Shown here: positions 17,490-27,909 of the stretch, one piece after another
How positions within the stretch are numbered: position 1 is the stretch's first letter
Layout of the letters: each line of letters begins with the position of its first letter
Source of the DNA: Mesostigma viride
Lineage: Eukaryota; Streptophyta; Mesostigmatophyceae; Mesostigmatales; Mesostigmataceae
Length of the DNA: 36,000 bases
Direction of reading: 5' to 3'
Assembly (NCBI GenBank): GCA_009746045.1
Contig: RPFO01000213.1
Location: 1,796,578-1,832,577, forward strand
Position numbers and translations under genes: made by a program
Notes under the pieces: generated by a model
Database searches by the model: none
Seen by the model: only the letters and a program-made list of their open reading frames with translations
Told to the model about the DNA's origin: nothing

Positions 17490-18110
17490 ACCCTTTGTGG
17501 TAGCTACAGATGCTAGTAAGGTAGCTATAGGGGGCGTCCTTCTCCAGGATCAGGGTCAGGGCTTACAGCCAATTGAGTATATCTCTAGGACAATGCTCCC
17601 TGCGGAGCGTAACTATCCCGTACACCAGCAGGAACTCTTAGCGGTGGTGTATTGTTGCCACGCGTGGCAGCACTTTCTTAAAGGTGCTCAATTTGATGTC
17701 TGCCTGAATGAACCCTGTGAGCTAGATCCTTATAGATTAGTTATCCAAACGGATCACCGTCCCCTTACCCATCTTCTCTCCCAACCCAACCTTACCCCTC
17801 GGCAAGCGCGCTGGATGGAATTTTTAGCACAGTTTTCCCCTTTTAAACTTCAGTATGTTAAGGGTGTAGATAACATAGTACCAGATGCACTCTCTCGTCG
17901 TGCAGATTACTCCTTTTTCGAGGACCTTGATGTTCTCAATACTACTCTAGTTCCTACTACTATGGGTGTAACCCCTTATGGTGAACTACCTGATGATGAA
18001 TCCTATGCCTACCTCTTTCATACAGCTGTTCGCATGCCTGATCTCCTTTCTCACGTAGGACTCTCTCTCCCGTGTGAGGCCCTTCCCGTGGCCTCGGTGG
18101 GGGGGGAGGG
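17490..18110 (+). pseudogene. Element A pol: RNase H
   Basis: After another shift near 17475, ATDASKVAIGGVLLQDQ begins the RNase H. It has QQELLAVVYCCHAW (catalytic Glu) and QTDHRPLTHLL (Asp), and ends near VPDALSRRADYS. It aligns closely with the B domain. The frame stays open into the integrase until 18552. A G-rich tract at 18099-18109 lies at the junction with the integrase and repeats the terminal polypurine tract exactly. Confidence 0.9.
18099..18109 (+). promoter_or_regulatory. Internal copy of the element A polypurine tract (candidate central PPT)
   Basis: GTGGGGGGGGAGG at 18097-18109 (read as GTG then G7-AGG) equals the 13 bases at 22525-22537 that end at the 3' LTR. Some retroelements prime extra plus strands from a central tract in pol; function here is inference. 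Confidence 0.45.
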
Positions 18111-18239
18111 GAAAAATAAAATTTCTATACCGCTTAGCCATATAGCGACTAGGTCAGGAAAGTCTTATGAAAACATAGTCCCTCTAGGACCTCCCCTTCT
18201 CTTTGGCAAGGCGGTAGGAGATCTCTTTAAACCTGTTCT

Positions 18240-19779
18240 GGATACCTCTGTAGCGATGCCTACCTCTGATCTTGAACGCCTTATTAGTAGATTTACGGCC
18301 ACTGAGCCGGAAGCATTAGCTGCCATTGCTGCCCATCCCCAACAATTAGGCAAGCACCCTTGTAAATTTGTAGGTGGGTTTTTATATGTGCAGATAGCAG
18401 ATTCTCCCCCTCAATGGCGCCTGTATGTCCCTCCTATCTGTCGCTCCTCCTTGCTCTTTGAGTTGCATGACTTAGCTGCTCATCAGGGTGGTAAACGGGT
18501 ACGGGACCTAGTAGCCCGCTCTTATTACTGGCCTTCCCTTTTAAGGATGTAGATGAGTATGTTAGAACTTGTCAATCTTGCCAGGAGATGAAACCCAATA
18601 ACGTAGGACAGATAGCAGAACCTAGGACCTTGCCTGATCCCATCATGCCGTGGGATTCTATCATGATGGATTTTGTAGGACCTTTTAGAAAGAATGATAG
18701 GCAATGCCCAGATCCTTGTGTTCATAGATCGTTTTACTCGTATGTGCCATCTCGTGCCGTGTCCTTTAGAACTCACAGCACGTGATTGCGCACGCCTATA
18801 CCTCAATAATGTATACAGATATCATGGTTTGAGTAGGCAGTTTATTAGTGATAAAGATAAGTTATTTACCTCAGATTTTTGGCAGCAGTTTTTCGCTGCC
18901 ATCGGTACCAAGGTTACCTACGGTACTGCCTACCACTCCTCCTCCTCTCATTTAGTAGAGCGTCTTAATAGGGTAGTGGAAGAAGCGCTTAGGCACTATG
19001 TTAATGGCTCGGGAAGTGATTGGGAGGATTATTTATGTTTGGTAGAGTTCTCCCTCAACAATTGCCCCCAGGCTGCGCATGGATATACGCCCTTCTTCCT
19101 AGATACTGGTAGACAGCCTCTTACCCCTACCTCTCTCTTAGCTAGTCCTCTACGGGACAAGGATGATGTGTCCCGGGATACTGTAGAAGGTGTACAGTCC
19201 TTGCTAGATAGAATGAAAACTGCACATGACCACGCGATCTCAGGGTACCAAAAAGCTCAGTCTAAGTACCTTGCTAGGTTGCGTGCCTCCTTAGATAGAA
19301 GAGCACCTGAGATAGAAATAGGAGATCTAGTATTAGTAGAAGGCCCCCGTGTTGGCCGTTTTGCTCATAAGTTTGAAGCAGAACTTAAGGTCAAACTTAG
19401 GCCCGCCTTCTTAGGACCCTTCCGTGTGTTGTCTAGAGTAGGAAATTTCTTATATAAAGTCGATATCCCTACCTCTTGGCAGACACATTCTAACACCTTC
19501 CATAGAAGCCAGCTGAAACTGTACCACCCTAGTACGTTCGCTGGTAGAGAGCTAGCGCCTGCCCCTTTAGAGCATAACCCTGACACTGGGGAAGTAGAAG
19601 ACGAAGTAGAGAGCATCGTGGCCCATAGAGATATCAAAAAGGGCCGCGGTACCCAGCGTCAGTATAAAGTGAAGTGGATGTATGCTCGTAGTGAAGTAGA
19701 TAAAGTATGGTATACGGAGAGTGAGCTAGATGGGTGTAGTCGCCTGCTGCAGGAATACAAAACCCTACACCAGCTCTAG
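18240..19779 (+). pseudogene. Element A pol: integrase with C-terminal chromodomain
   Basis: The zinc domain shows ELHDLAAHQGG and CQSCQEMK, split by a one-base loss near 18545. The core has D in MMDFVGPF, D in FISDKDKLF and E in HLVERLNRVVEE, with a shift near 18690. HSSSSHLVER replaces the usual HPQTDGQTER, as in B. From 18694 the frame is open to 19779 and includes GDLVLVEGP, LKVKLRPAFLGPF and a chromodomain-like end (EDEVESIVAHRD, QYKVKWMY, SRLLQEYK). All catalytic residues are encoded but in three separate frames. Confidence 0.9.
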
Positions 19780-19850
19780 TTGGCAACCTGCCCCTCCTTA
19801 TGTTATGTCTGCTGTGGGTGGTTGGTTGTCCCCTCCCCTCCGCAGCCGTC

Positions 19851-22167
19851 ATGGCTGAGCCTACCCCTCCGTCGGAGAGCCGGCCACCTTCCCCTCCGCC
19901 ACCGGACCCTGAGCTGTACTTCGAGGCCCTTCCGGGCCGCTGGGTGTCACGGTCCAGTCATCCGGGTGGCATCGTGCAGCCGGCCCTCCAGGCCCAACAT
20001 GCGGTTTAGTCAGGGCTGCTCTCTTTGGGGTCACGTGGTACGGCCCTCCCCTGATGAACCGCACCAGCTTGTTTTGCACGGGTTCGACGATGCCGGGCAT
20101 TGTCTGTTAGGATGTGGCTCCCGCTGTCCAGCCTTGGGACAGATAGCCGCGGTTCTTCAGTGCCCCCGGGTGTTTTCCTACCTTTCTACCCCTGTGGGCC
20201 GCTCCTGCCTACGGGATGTGTTCCCCTGGCTTCCGGGCGAGGGTGATGCAGAAGTAGATGAGAACCCCTGCGACCTTCTACGGGCAGTAGAGTTCATGGA
20301 GATAGCAGACCAGACAGCGGGCGTAGGATTGGGCGACCCTACTCCTACGGACGCGCCAGTAGAGGCACAGTACACTCCTGAGTATTCGGCCTCCCCTGCG
20401 GCGTCCTCCTCTTCAGTGTCGGCTCCTTCCCCTGTCCCGTCTTCACCGAGGTCGGTGCGCGCATCGGTGGAGCCTACCCCTTTGGGCTCTGGTCGTGAGC
20501 CTGATCCTCTTTCGGCGACAGTTTCTGCGATGCAGGCGCAGATCCAGTCCCTGACGGCGGCCTTCGGGGCCTTCATGGCGGCCCAGGCGCACGCTCCAGC
20601 CACGCCAGGTGGGGTGTCTGCTGTATCTGTGCCCCCTTCCCCTTCGGTCGCCTCGACGTCTACGGGTCCGTCTGTGCCGCGCGAGCCCTCGGCGGCTGCG
20701 GTTTCCCTGTTGCTGCGGCTCCTACGCCTTCGGCTACCTCTGCGCCTGCTACTGACGTACCTGCGCCTCGGCGCGAGTCCGCTGTCCCAGCGGCCGCGCC
20801 CGTCGCCGTCGCGTCCGGGCCGCCCACCGCGTCAGCGCCGCCCTCGCGGGGTTTCTTCAGCGACCCGGGCGGTCTTCCCAGGCTTTGGGAGGGCGGTCCT
20901 CCGCAGAGGATTCCGGTGCCTGACTGGAGCTTAGACGGTAACCAGTCGTATGCCGGATTGCCTGTCCCCACGGGCCCTGTTTTCAACATGTGGCCTGGTG
21001 GTGCTCCGCCCCAGAGACCGGCGCGCCAGCTGCGGAGGCGGGTCCGTCGCGACCCCCTGCGGCATCGGGTCCGACGCGGCCCCCTGTTGTACCGGCGCCG
21101 TCTGCGTCTGTGCCGGTTCCTACCCCTTCTCGGCCCCTGTCCCTTCGGCCCCGCGGTCTTTGGCTGCGGTTGTTCGGTCCAGTGGCTCTGACCCTCGCGC
21201 CACCCGCGCTGCTGATTCCCTTCGGGAGTTGTCAGAGGGCGATCGGGATCGGGCCCCTTCTGTGGTGCATGCGACTCCGGAGTCGCGCGACACGCCTGTC
21301 TTTGGGTACGGTATGTCTGCGCTCGCCTGCCGCCAGTGTGACCTGCCGCGCGCCTCCGCCGAGCTTGCCATTTCGCCCATGTCCTACGGGTTCTCCCAGG
21401 TGTGTCGGGCGCCGCGGGACCGTGGCCTACCAGTTGAGACTGATCGGCCTCCTTTCGATATGGTTATTTTAGCTGATCCGGTGTTCCAGGGTGAGATCCT
21501 GGTTCGGCGCGTCCTGTATCGCTGGGCTAGGCGCCACAATGACTTGGACACCTACGGCGGGTTCCAGTGGGCTTACCCTCCGCCTCTGGGCATTATGGCC
21601 TCAGATGCCCTTACGGTAGAGTTTCCTGCGGTGCCGGGTGCCACGTACAGCACGGTCCTTCAGCCCATCCTAGAGTGGGATGCCCGTCGTCCAGCGCCCA
21701 TCCCGGGCCAGGGTCTGGACTCTCGTGGTCATCCTCCTCCCCGGGCTAGCGACTACCTCGAGACGTTCGGGTCGCGACAGTGTGCCCGTCGGTGGCGCTC
21801 CCGTGAGATTCGGCATATCCGGTTGTGGCCGTCCAACGTGGAGCCCCTGGTAGATCTGTTTTTCCCGACGGGTATGCGCCCTCGGATCCGGTACCATCGC
21901 CTGCTCCTGCGGGCTCTCTGCCTGATCGCGGTAGAGCCTTTCCTACGCCTCTTTGCCTGTGGTTTCCTGGACTGGGCCCGGGGCCAGGTCGTTCTTACGC
22001 AGCATAGGTATTACTGGGCCTTCCTGGGTCTTTTTCCTGACGGCGTGTGGGCCGATGTTTTCCTCACTGTAGATAGGCACGACAATGCTGAGGATGTGTC
22101 TCACTACCAGGCGTACCTGGATGTCCTGCTGGCCTCCCGTGGTACTTACCAGACGGATGGCCATTAG
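19851..22167 (+). pseudogene. Long unrecognised gene in the env position of element A
   Basis: A gene-like region of about 2.3 kb follows pol. A likely start is ATG 19851 (MAEPTPPSESRPPSPPPP). After a shift near 20000 the frame is open to about 20700, with a Cys-containing block and a Ser/Pro/Ala-rich linker holding a likely short helix (SATVSAMQAQIQSLTAAF). Further shifts occur near 20715 and 21000-21170. The C-terminal about 330 codons form one open frame to the stop at 22165-22167, with many Trp, Tyr and Arg and a hydrophobic stretch (LLLRALCLIAVEPFLRLF). I see no signal peptide, fusion peptide or clear anchor, so an envelope protein is not supported. Function unknown. Confidence 0.55.
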
Positions 22168-22526
22168 ATAGAGGGCCTTAGGCCCGACCTGAGGGTGTTG
22201 TCCCTCCGGTATATAGAGTCGCCCTCACGTTCTGGCCAGTTGACTGGTCGTTCTTGGTCCTTGGTACTGATTTGTTTACTCTGTGTGTCCTGCCCAGTGC
22301 CGTTCCCCCCGGCAAGGACTTTGTTCCAGGCAGTTAGGGGAACCTACCACCAGGCTTGGTGCTGGCTAACCCTACACCTCCCGGCGTGGTGGTGGAGACC
22401 GAGTTAATACGTTGGTGCCTTGTATCTTGGATGGCCTGCCGATTGTGTTGGTGTGTGCTGGGTGCATTAGGTTTCCTACCCCTTGTTTTCCTCCCTGTGC
22501 GTAGGGAGAGGGCTCCCTACCTTTGT
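22168..22526 (+). other. Element A 3' untranslated region
   Basis: About 360 nt with only short frames and no recognisable product, ending in the polypurine tract. Confidence 0.6.
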
Positions 22527-22537
22527 GGGGGGGGAGG
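22527..22537 (+). promoter_or_regulatory. Element A polypurine tract
   Basis: GGGGGGGGAGG abuts the 3' LTR. It is the same 11-mer as in element B, with an internal copy at 18099-18109. Confidence 0.85.
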
Positions 22538-23080
22538 TGTTACGTCGCGTAACAATTCGTTGTAGTTACGGACGTAAATTAGGTCTTTTGCCTCGGTTGT
22601 CCCTAGGTTTACGTGTAGTTCCTACCGGGACACTATTGTCCTCGTAACAGTACTGTGGTACATTGGGTGCCTTTGGGCGCCGCGCCGCGTACTTTATTAG
22701 TGGTCCTGATCCTTTGGTAGAATGTAGTGGACCAGCGTGCATCTGTAGGCGAGGGCCAGGTCGGCCCGAGCGTGTTGGACCGTTGGTGACCATTTATGCA
22801 CGTTCTACCCCTCGTGTGTGCACTCGGCGTGTGTTAAATGAATTAACACATATAGGCTTGGGTCACGGCAGTGTAGTTGTGTTTCCTTCCTCTATTCCTG
22901 GAGTAAACGGGTTGTGTAAATGGCTTATGGCGTATTATAGTAATACTTACGTTAATGCACTGAGATCTGGATCGTCTCGTTCGTCTTTCGCTAGGGGTTT
23001 AACTAGAGGCGGCTTGACTAGTTTAGGTAGCATCAGGCCTGGTAGAGGTAGAGGTAGTGGTAGAAACCCGAGGCGTAACA
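22538..23080 (+). repeat. Element A 3' LTR (543 bp)
   Basis: It matches 3852-4394 with about three substitutions, including T/C in CGTAA(T/C)AG and A/T in GGCC(A/T)GG. It starts TGTTACG and ends CGTAACA. Confidence 0.95.
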
Positions 23081-23085
23081 CTGCT
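23081..23085. other. Element A target-site duplication, 3' copy (CTGCT)
   Basis: It matches 3847-3851. The interrupted C LTR resumes at 23086. Confidence 0.92.
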
Positions 23086-23323
23086 CAGGCCTAGCAAAGC
23101 ACAATGCACAAGTATATAAAGAATAGGCCAGTGCCAACTGGTTAGATCTCTTGCGAGCCCGTCTCACGTGTGTTGCCTTGACTTGGCAAACTCGTGTCTA
23201 AGCACTCACGTGCACGAGTGCTGTAAGCCTATATTTTTAACCAAGCTCCATTCCAACCATTCTCATGATGAATCTATCCGCGCGCATTGGAATCTATCTA
23301 TCCCTACACATTGCGCTTTAACT
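23086..23323 (+). repeat. Element C 5' LTR, part 2
   Basis: This matches 32964-33197 (one substitution seen by eye near 23103) and ends at TTTAACT. It contains the likely core promoter of C, a TATATAAA box at 23113-23120, which lies only 33 bp downstream of the A 3' LTR. Confidence 0.9.
23113..23120 (+). promoter_or_regulatory. Element C 5' LTR TATA box
   Basis: TATATAAA is followed by AGAATAGG; the same box is at 32987-32994 in the 3' LTR. Insertion of A separates it from the hairpin-rich upstream half of the LTR. Confidence 0.5.
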
Positions 23324-25359
23324 CAAATTACAACGATGTTCCGGTTCTATTAAGGCGGTTTACTGCCTGGGCTTCATCGTCGAGTTTAATCCTGCGCTGG
23401 ACTGCTGCGGATACTCGCGGAATCAAGACTAGCGGATAGTCGAAGGGCGTAGCAGATTATCGGTTTATGATGCGTTCCGGGAATGGTTGAGTTCCCAACG
23501 ACGGCCGAGGCTAAGTTTATCTTGGAGGTCGTTGGTGGGCGTTTGTACGCCAGGACTAGCTGGATTGGCTGCGTGAAGGTTTCCTGAGCTATCCAGATTG
23601 CGGGCACGTTATTGGCGACGAATGAGTTTCGTTGCTGGCCTGCTACGTGTTGACGAGCGCTCCTGGCTGTTTCGCATTTCCTGATGACAAGATGTTGCGG
23701 AATCGGCTTTTAGTGATCCTTGTGGGTTGCTGGGTTTTAAATGGATCGAGTTATCCAGATTTATCAAGAGTCAACTGCGCATGCGGTTCGGCATGGATCG
23801 AGTCGATCAGATCATTGGTTGCGTTCCGGTTTGCGGCATGGCTATATGCTTTGCACCTGAGTGAAGCTACGAGTTTCAAGCGTTCGAGATTTGTCGTCAA
23901 GCGAAGGCGTTTCGCTGCCATGGGTGGCGGTCAAGCATGTTGCTGCAGTGGTGGCTATGACAAGCTCGGCTGGTGTTGGCTGTCGAGTATGCTGGCGAGT
24001 TTTCGCGCATGTAGTCGACATAGCTGCGAGCTGTGCTGGTCGCGAGCTCGAGGAGCTACGCAAGGCGTCATCTGCAAGGTCGCAGTTTGTGCGGTGTGAA
24101 GTTATCCATCGTCAATCGTTCCAGATTTATATTGCAAAGCTGCAGATTGCTGTCGAGTTCTCTTTATACCGCTTGATGAGCGATTGTGAACGGCGCTGGT
24201 GTGGGCGTGTCGGCAGCTAGAGGGTGAAGTTGTGTCGACTGCGACGAGAGAGCGTCGGCATCTGGGGAGCAGCGAGGAGAAGTTGTTCCTCGTCAATTTT
24301 CCGAGTCGCGGGTGACGGTGTCGACAAGCGGCAAGGTCGGCGGTGTTGTTGAAATTAATAATGGCAGTGCTGCGCGACGTGATGATTGCATTGCTGCGAC
24401 GCGAGGACGTCGGGCATCGACTGCGGCGAGAGATGGCAGCAAGAAGAGCGGATGGCCAGGCGAAGTATCGCGGGGCGACTAGAATGTCGCAGGCGACCTG
24501 GCGAGACGCGAGTATGCTGGCGCGAGTCGCAGGCGACTGGGTATGTCGCGAGCGACCGGGTATGTCGCAGGCGGCAGATCTAGAGTATGTAGAGCGATGG
24601 CAAATGATGGCTGCCGGTTGCAGTTAATTGCATATTTGCTCTCAGCATTCCACTGCTATATGTGGTATGGCGCTATGAGAATCATGGCATTGAGGCCGTG
24701 ATTGCAGAACTCGTGGAGTTTGCAAGGAATTAATGGATGGTGCGTCCATCATTAGTTGGCGCGCGTGTACGTGACTGGCAGGCAGCTCCTACAAGGTCAG
24801 CATTTCCTGAGTCAGCGACTGGCAGGCAGGGATGGTTTTGTTGGTCGGGGGTAGCCAGATAACGTATAAGGCGAGAGCTGAAGGGTTCCCATAGCCGGAG
24901 GTCTCGCTGAAGACGTGCTGTTTCTGGGTCATGTATGCAGTAGCCGAAGCACAGTTGTGCTGTTCTGCGTGTGAAGGGGCTTGAGGGCCAAGTAACATGC
25001 CGTTTTCTCCACCGCTTGTATGTTGAGTGTGTCCCCGAGCGGGTGTTGAGTACATCATTCCTGTTAAGGGATATGTGAGGGACAGCCCCAGGCTCGGTCT
25101 AGCATGGTGTTGCTATTCCTTGAAGCATGAACACACTGGGGGATCAGATGCTGAATGTGTTTCCAAAATTACTGCAATAATTTGACGGTTGTTGGTGACT
25201 GGCCTGTTTGCACAGGGTCAGGTTGAGCTCCCATGTGATCTCTGTATTGATGTGTGAGGGTGGGCAACTCACAGCATTGTGCAGAATGCCCCTGGTCTAG
25301 TTCATGACAGGGAAGGGCACCCTTATTACAGTTGTATAAGGGTGTGGATAAGGGCCTCG
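23324..25359 (+). other. Element C interior, 5' part: no readable gene
   Basis: Gag and protease of a copia element would be expected here, but all frames are short and I recognise no zinc knuckle or DSG/DTG block. The longest + frame (23632-24099, 155 codons) has no known motif. The base after the LTR begins CAAATTACAACG, with no TGG-type primer site. A cluster of short palindromes lies at 24486-24575. Confidence 0.4.
24486..24575. repeat. Cluster of GTCGC-NN-GCGAC palindromes
   Basis: Perfect 12-bp palindromes lie at 24486-24497, 24526-24537 and 24545-24556, and an imperfect one (GTCGCAGGCGGC) at 24564-24575. They share the context (T)GTCGCRRGCGACYGG. Confidence 0.7.
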
Positions 25360-26110
25360 CGGTTGGCCGTTACCACCATGTGCTGGTGTGTAATTAGTGA
25401 TCGAGACCCAGGAAGTACCTCTTCTGGATTGAAGTGTGGGAAGGGTCTAACAAGTGTTCGGTTTGATGTTTTGATTTGTGCCAACAATCTGAAGTCAAGC
25501 ATTTGCATCTGATTTTCAAGGTTTAGGCAGCTGGGCTTGGCGTGGTGAGCCAGGTGGAAACCAGTTGGCCATAAATGCTTTGAGTGGTTTTGGAAACATC
25601 ACCTTAGCAATAATATGCCTGTTCTGTGATCAGCCATTCAAGGACAGGTAAGCTGATGGGAGTCAGTTATACCTGGGTACCTGAGCTTTGCCAGCTGCAG
25701 GTGTAATGCAGAGGATCAGTTTGCTACAGCTGTATCGAGGCCCCAGGGTGACCCTGGCCAGGCCCCTGGGGTACCTTCATATACGGTGGTTGGGCAAGCA
25801 GACAGGCAGGCTGCACCCCTGGATTGATCGGCCAAACACCAGGCCTGATCGGGTGTGCGCCTATAACTGCGTTGGGAGGATTCCCAGAGAGATTTTAATG
25901 TTGTGGTCTTGGCTAGGCAAAGCACAAGACGGTGCCAAGATGGCTAGCATGCTCATCCAGGTGCTACGTCCTGAGGCTGCTAACATTAAAGTGGATACCA
26001 ATGCTCAGGTCTCTGACATGGGATCTTGGTCAGCATACAGGAGAACTGCTGGTCGGTGAGCCAAGTTGCCCCTGGGTGTCTAGCTTTGTGTTGGGACACA
26101 CGTGGAAAGG
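25360..26110 (+). pseudogene. Possible copia integrase remnant of element C
   Basis: One frame near 25390-25500 reads VISDRDPGSTSSGLK and GKGLTSVRFDV, resembling the second catalytic Asp block of retroelement integrases. Downstream, near 25935-26000, MASMLIQ..PEAANI resembles the segment before conserved W-A-E-A-A/V-N in copia integrases, and the end at about 26060-26105 loosely recalls L-R-V-F-G. Frames change often. The order relative to the RNase H at 27910-28459 (IN before RT-RH) fits Ty1/copia. The matches are weak and could be chance. Confidence 0.3.
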
Positions 26111-26492
26111 GCCTCAACATGCCTTAGGGGAAAATTAACAGTTGGTTAATAAACCCTAACTTTCCAGTGTTAATGGAAAACTGATGATACCCGATATGCA
26201 CTCCGGCAGGTTGCCAGAAAATATAGCCGTTGGCAGCATTGCTCCTCATCCAAGCAGTGTTCATGGTATATTCTGCAATATCACTCCTGTATTTACAGTT
26301 TATCCATAATAGTGTTCCCCCATACTATGTACAAGACCTGCAGGGTCTTTTGCAAGGGGGTTCCTAATCCTGGATTCTCCAATGTGGTACGTTGGAGTGT
26401 TGCTGGGTCCAGAGTTCTGTGTCTGCAAGTGAACCTGAGATGCTGTCAGCTTCAGCTGCCCAGTGATACCTGTCGAGCTTGAAGGTGATGAA

Positions 26493-26571
26493 CCAGAAAT
26501 CCAGAAATCCAGAAATCCAGATTTCCAGAATTCAAGAGTTCCAGAGTTCCAGAGATTCCAGTTTCCAGAGA
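26493..26571. repeat. 8-bp tandem array (CCAGAAAT/CCAGAGTT type), about 10 units
   Basis: Units begin CCAGAAAT three times, then drift through CCAGATTT, CCAGAATT and CCAGAGTT to CCAGAGATG. It lies in decayed C interior with no coding role seen. Confidence 0.75.
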
Positions 26572-27111
26572 TGCAGACCAGTGTCCTGAGGGGGCTAATA
26601 ATATTGTCAAGTGGATCCAGATTTTCCTGTTGAGTTCAGGCTGTCAGAGTGGCAGGAGGTAACTACCTGAGTGTTGCCAGGGGATACATACATGGCTGAG
26701 TGCCAGATTTATATTGGTCTCCCGTTTTGGCAGTTGCTTACATATATGGTTTCTTGTAGCAACCATGCTGCTTTGGGGAATTATTATGTCCTCAAAAAGA
26801 AAGAAAATGTTGGAACAGTGCAGCATGTTTAAAGTTGGCTACCAGATGGAGAAGAAACCAGATTATGTTTGAAGGGTTGGCACAAGCTTCCTGAAGAAAA
26901 TTTCCAGTCTACAAGGTCCGGGACTATGGAGCCTGCAGAGGATGCTTCAAGAGCAATCTGAAACCTGCTGAATGCTGAAGGCCGACTGTGGAGGGTATAT
27001 ACAGATCAGCATCTGCATACGTGAGTTGCTGATGATGGATGTGTGATTCCAGTTGACCCTGTCCCTGGCCTGTGCATGTTCAGATTGATTGCTGTATGAC
27101 AATCAGCATAT

Positions 27112-27358
27112 GGAAGTTGTGATGGTTCCCAGGTGTGTTGCTGTAAAACCATAGGATTTGGTTTCCTCCTAGTTTGGAGTTGGCTGGCCTGGAAGTTATG
27201 ATTGATCCCAGATGTGATGCTGTGAAACCATATAGTTTGGTTGTCTCCTCATTATGGAGTTGGCTGGTCTTGGGATGATTTACTCTGTCCACGACTGTTT
27301 TGCTGTAAAACCATGGATTTGGTTTCTCCCAGGGTGATATGGGAGTTGGCTGGCCTGA
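27112..27358. repeat. About 80-bp minisatellite, three diverged units
   Basis: Each unit contains GCTGT(A/G)AAACCAT, then TTTGGTT, a CTCC block and GGAGTTGGCTGG. The minus-strand frame 27364-27080 stays open across all three, giving a loose repeat of about 27 residues, but no known domain. Confidence 0.65.
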
Positions 27359-27399
27359 GGACATGTTTCAGGGACTGAAAAACCTTACTGATGTTTGAC

Positions 27400-27909
27400 C
27401 TGGGTGTTACACTGTCAGATGTGATATGGATCTGTGCACGAGGTAGCCCAAGGTTGGCTCCACGGTGTGGTGCCTTATTCAGCCTGGGTGGGGTTTTCTT
27501 CTCAGTGCCTCTATCATCTGATGCTTATGTGTACCCTGCAATGATGGTTGCTTCATGGTTATCAGTATGGTTGTTCCTGAATGAGTTTCAGCCTGACATG
27601 TACAGTTTGTATGTGAGGGTTGATCTGTGCTCTGGATAAGGGCATATGTGGCAGGCTGAAGGACCTACGAGAGGGGATCTGGACAATCTAGCCTAAGAAT
27701 CACATTACGTTGTTTGCTGGATTTGCTTCAGATATGTATCCCTTGGTCCTTGCCACTAGAGATGTTAGTGCTTATCACGACATGTCCCAAGTTGAGAGGC
27801 ATGTGGGCGTGGTTTGTTAGCTGCCACCTGTGGGCCCTATCATTGATGATGCACAGCAGAATGCCTGATGAGGTGCTAAGGATGAGAAGCCTCGATCGTC
27901 ATAGCCCAG
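27400..27909 (+). other. Element C interior, probable decayed RT to RNase H stretch
   Basis: By position between integrase-like debris and RNase H, the reverse transcriptase should be here or just upstream, but I cannot identify a YVDD box or other RT block with confidence. Frames are short. Confidence 0.25.

Larger units (their letters stand above)
3852..23080 (+). mobile_element. Element A: Ty3/gypsy-like chromodomain retrotransposon with extra genes
   Basis: A pair of 543-bp LTRs, an exact CTGCT duplication, a shared PBS-like site and a polypurine tract define the element. Gene order is leader ORF (hybrid-binding-like domain), gag, protease, reverse transcriptase, RNase H, integrase, chromodomain, then a long unrecognised gene in the env position. 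PR-RT-RH-IN order is that of Ty3/gypsy. Element B interrupts gag. Without B and its duplicated 5 bp the element is about 10.76 kb. Most genes carry frameshifts, yet the LTRs differ at only about three bases. Coding regions favour T/A-ending codons, unlike those of B. Confidence 0.92.

Noticed and set aside
19851-22167. Reading the A 3' gene as an envelope glycoprotein
   Set aside because: Position alone suggests env. No signal peptide, fusion peptide, glycoprotein pattern or clear anchor was seen, and the frame is broken.
23632-24099. 155-codon ORF in the interior of C
   Set aside because: No gag, protease or other motif, and composition and overlap with another frame (23861-24220) suggest chance.
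24486-24575. CRISPR-like array
   Set aside because: Units are short palindromes with irregular spacing and no spacers of even length, in a eukaryotic retrotransposon.
25390-25510. Decayed Ty3/gypsy integrase (VISDRDP block) as a fifth nested element
   Set aside because: The block is short and also fits a decayed copia integrase; no LTR or duplication marks a separate insertion, so it was kept as weak C debris.
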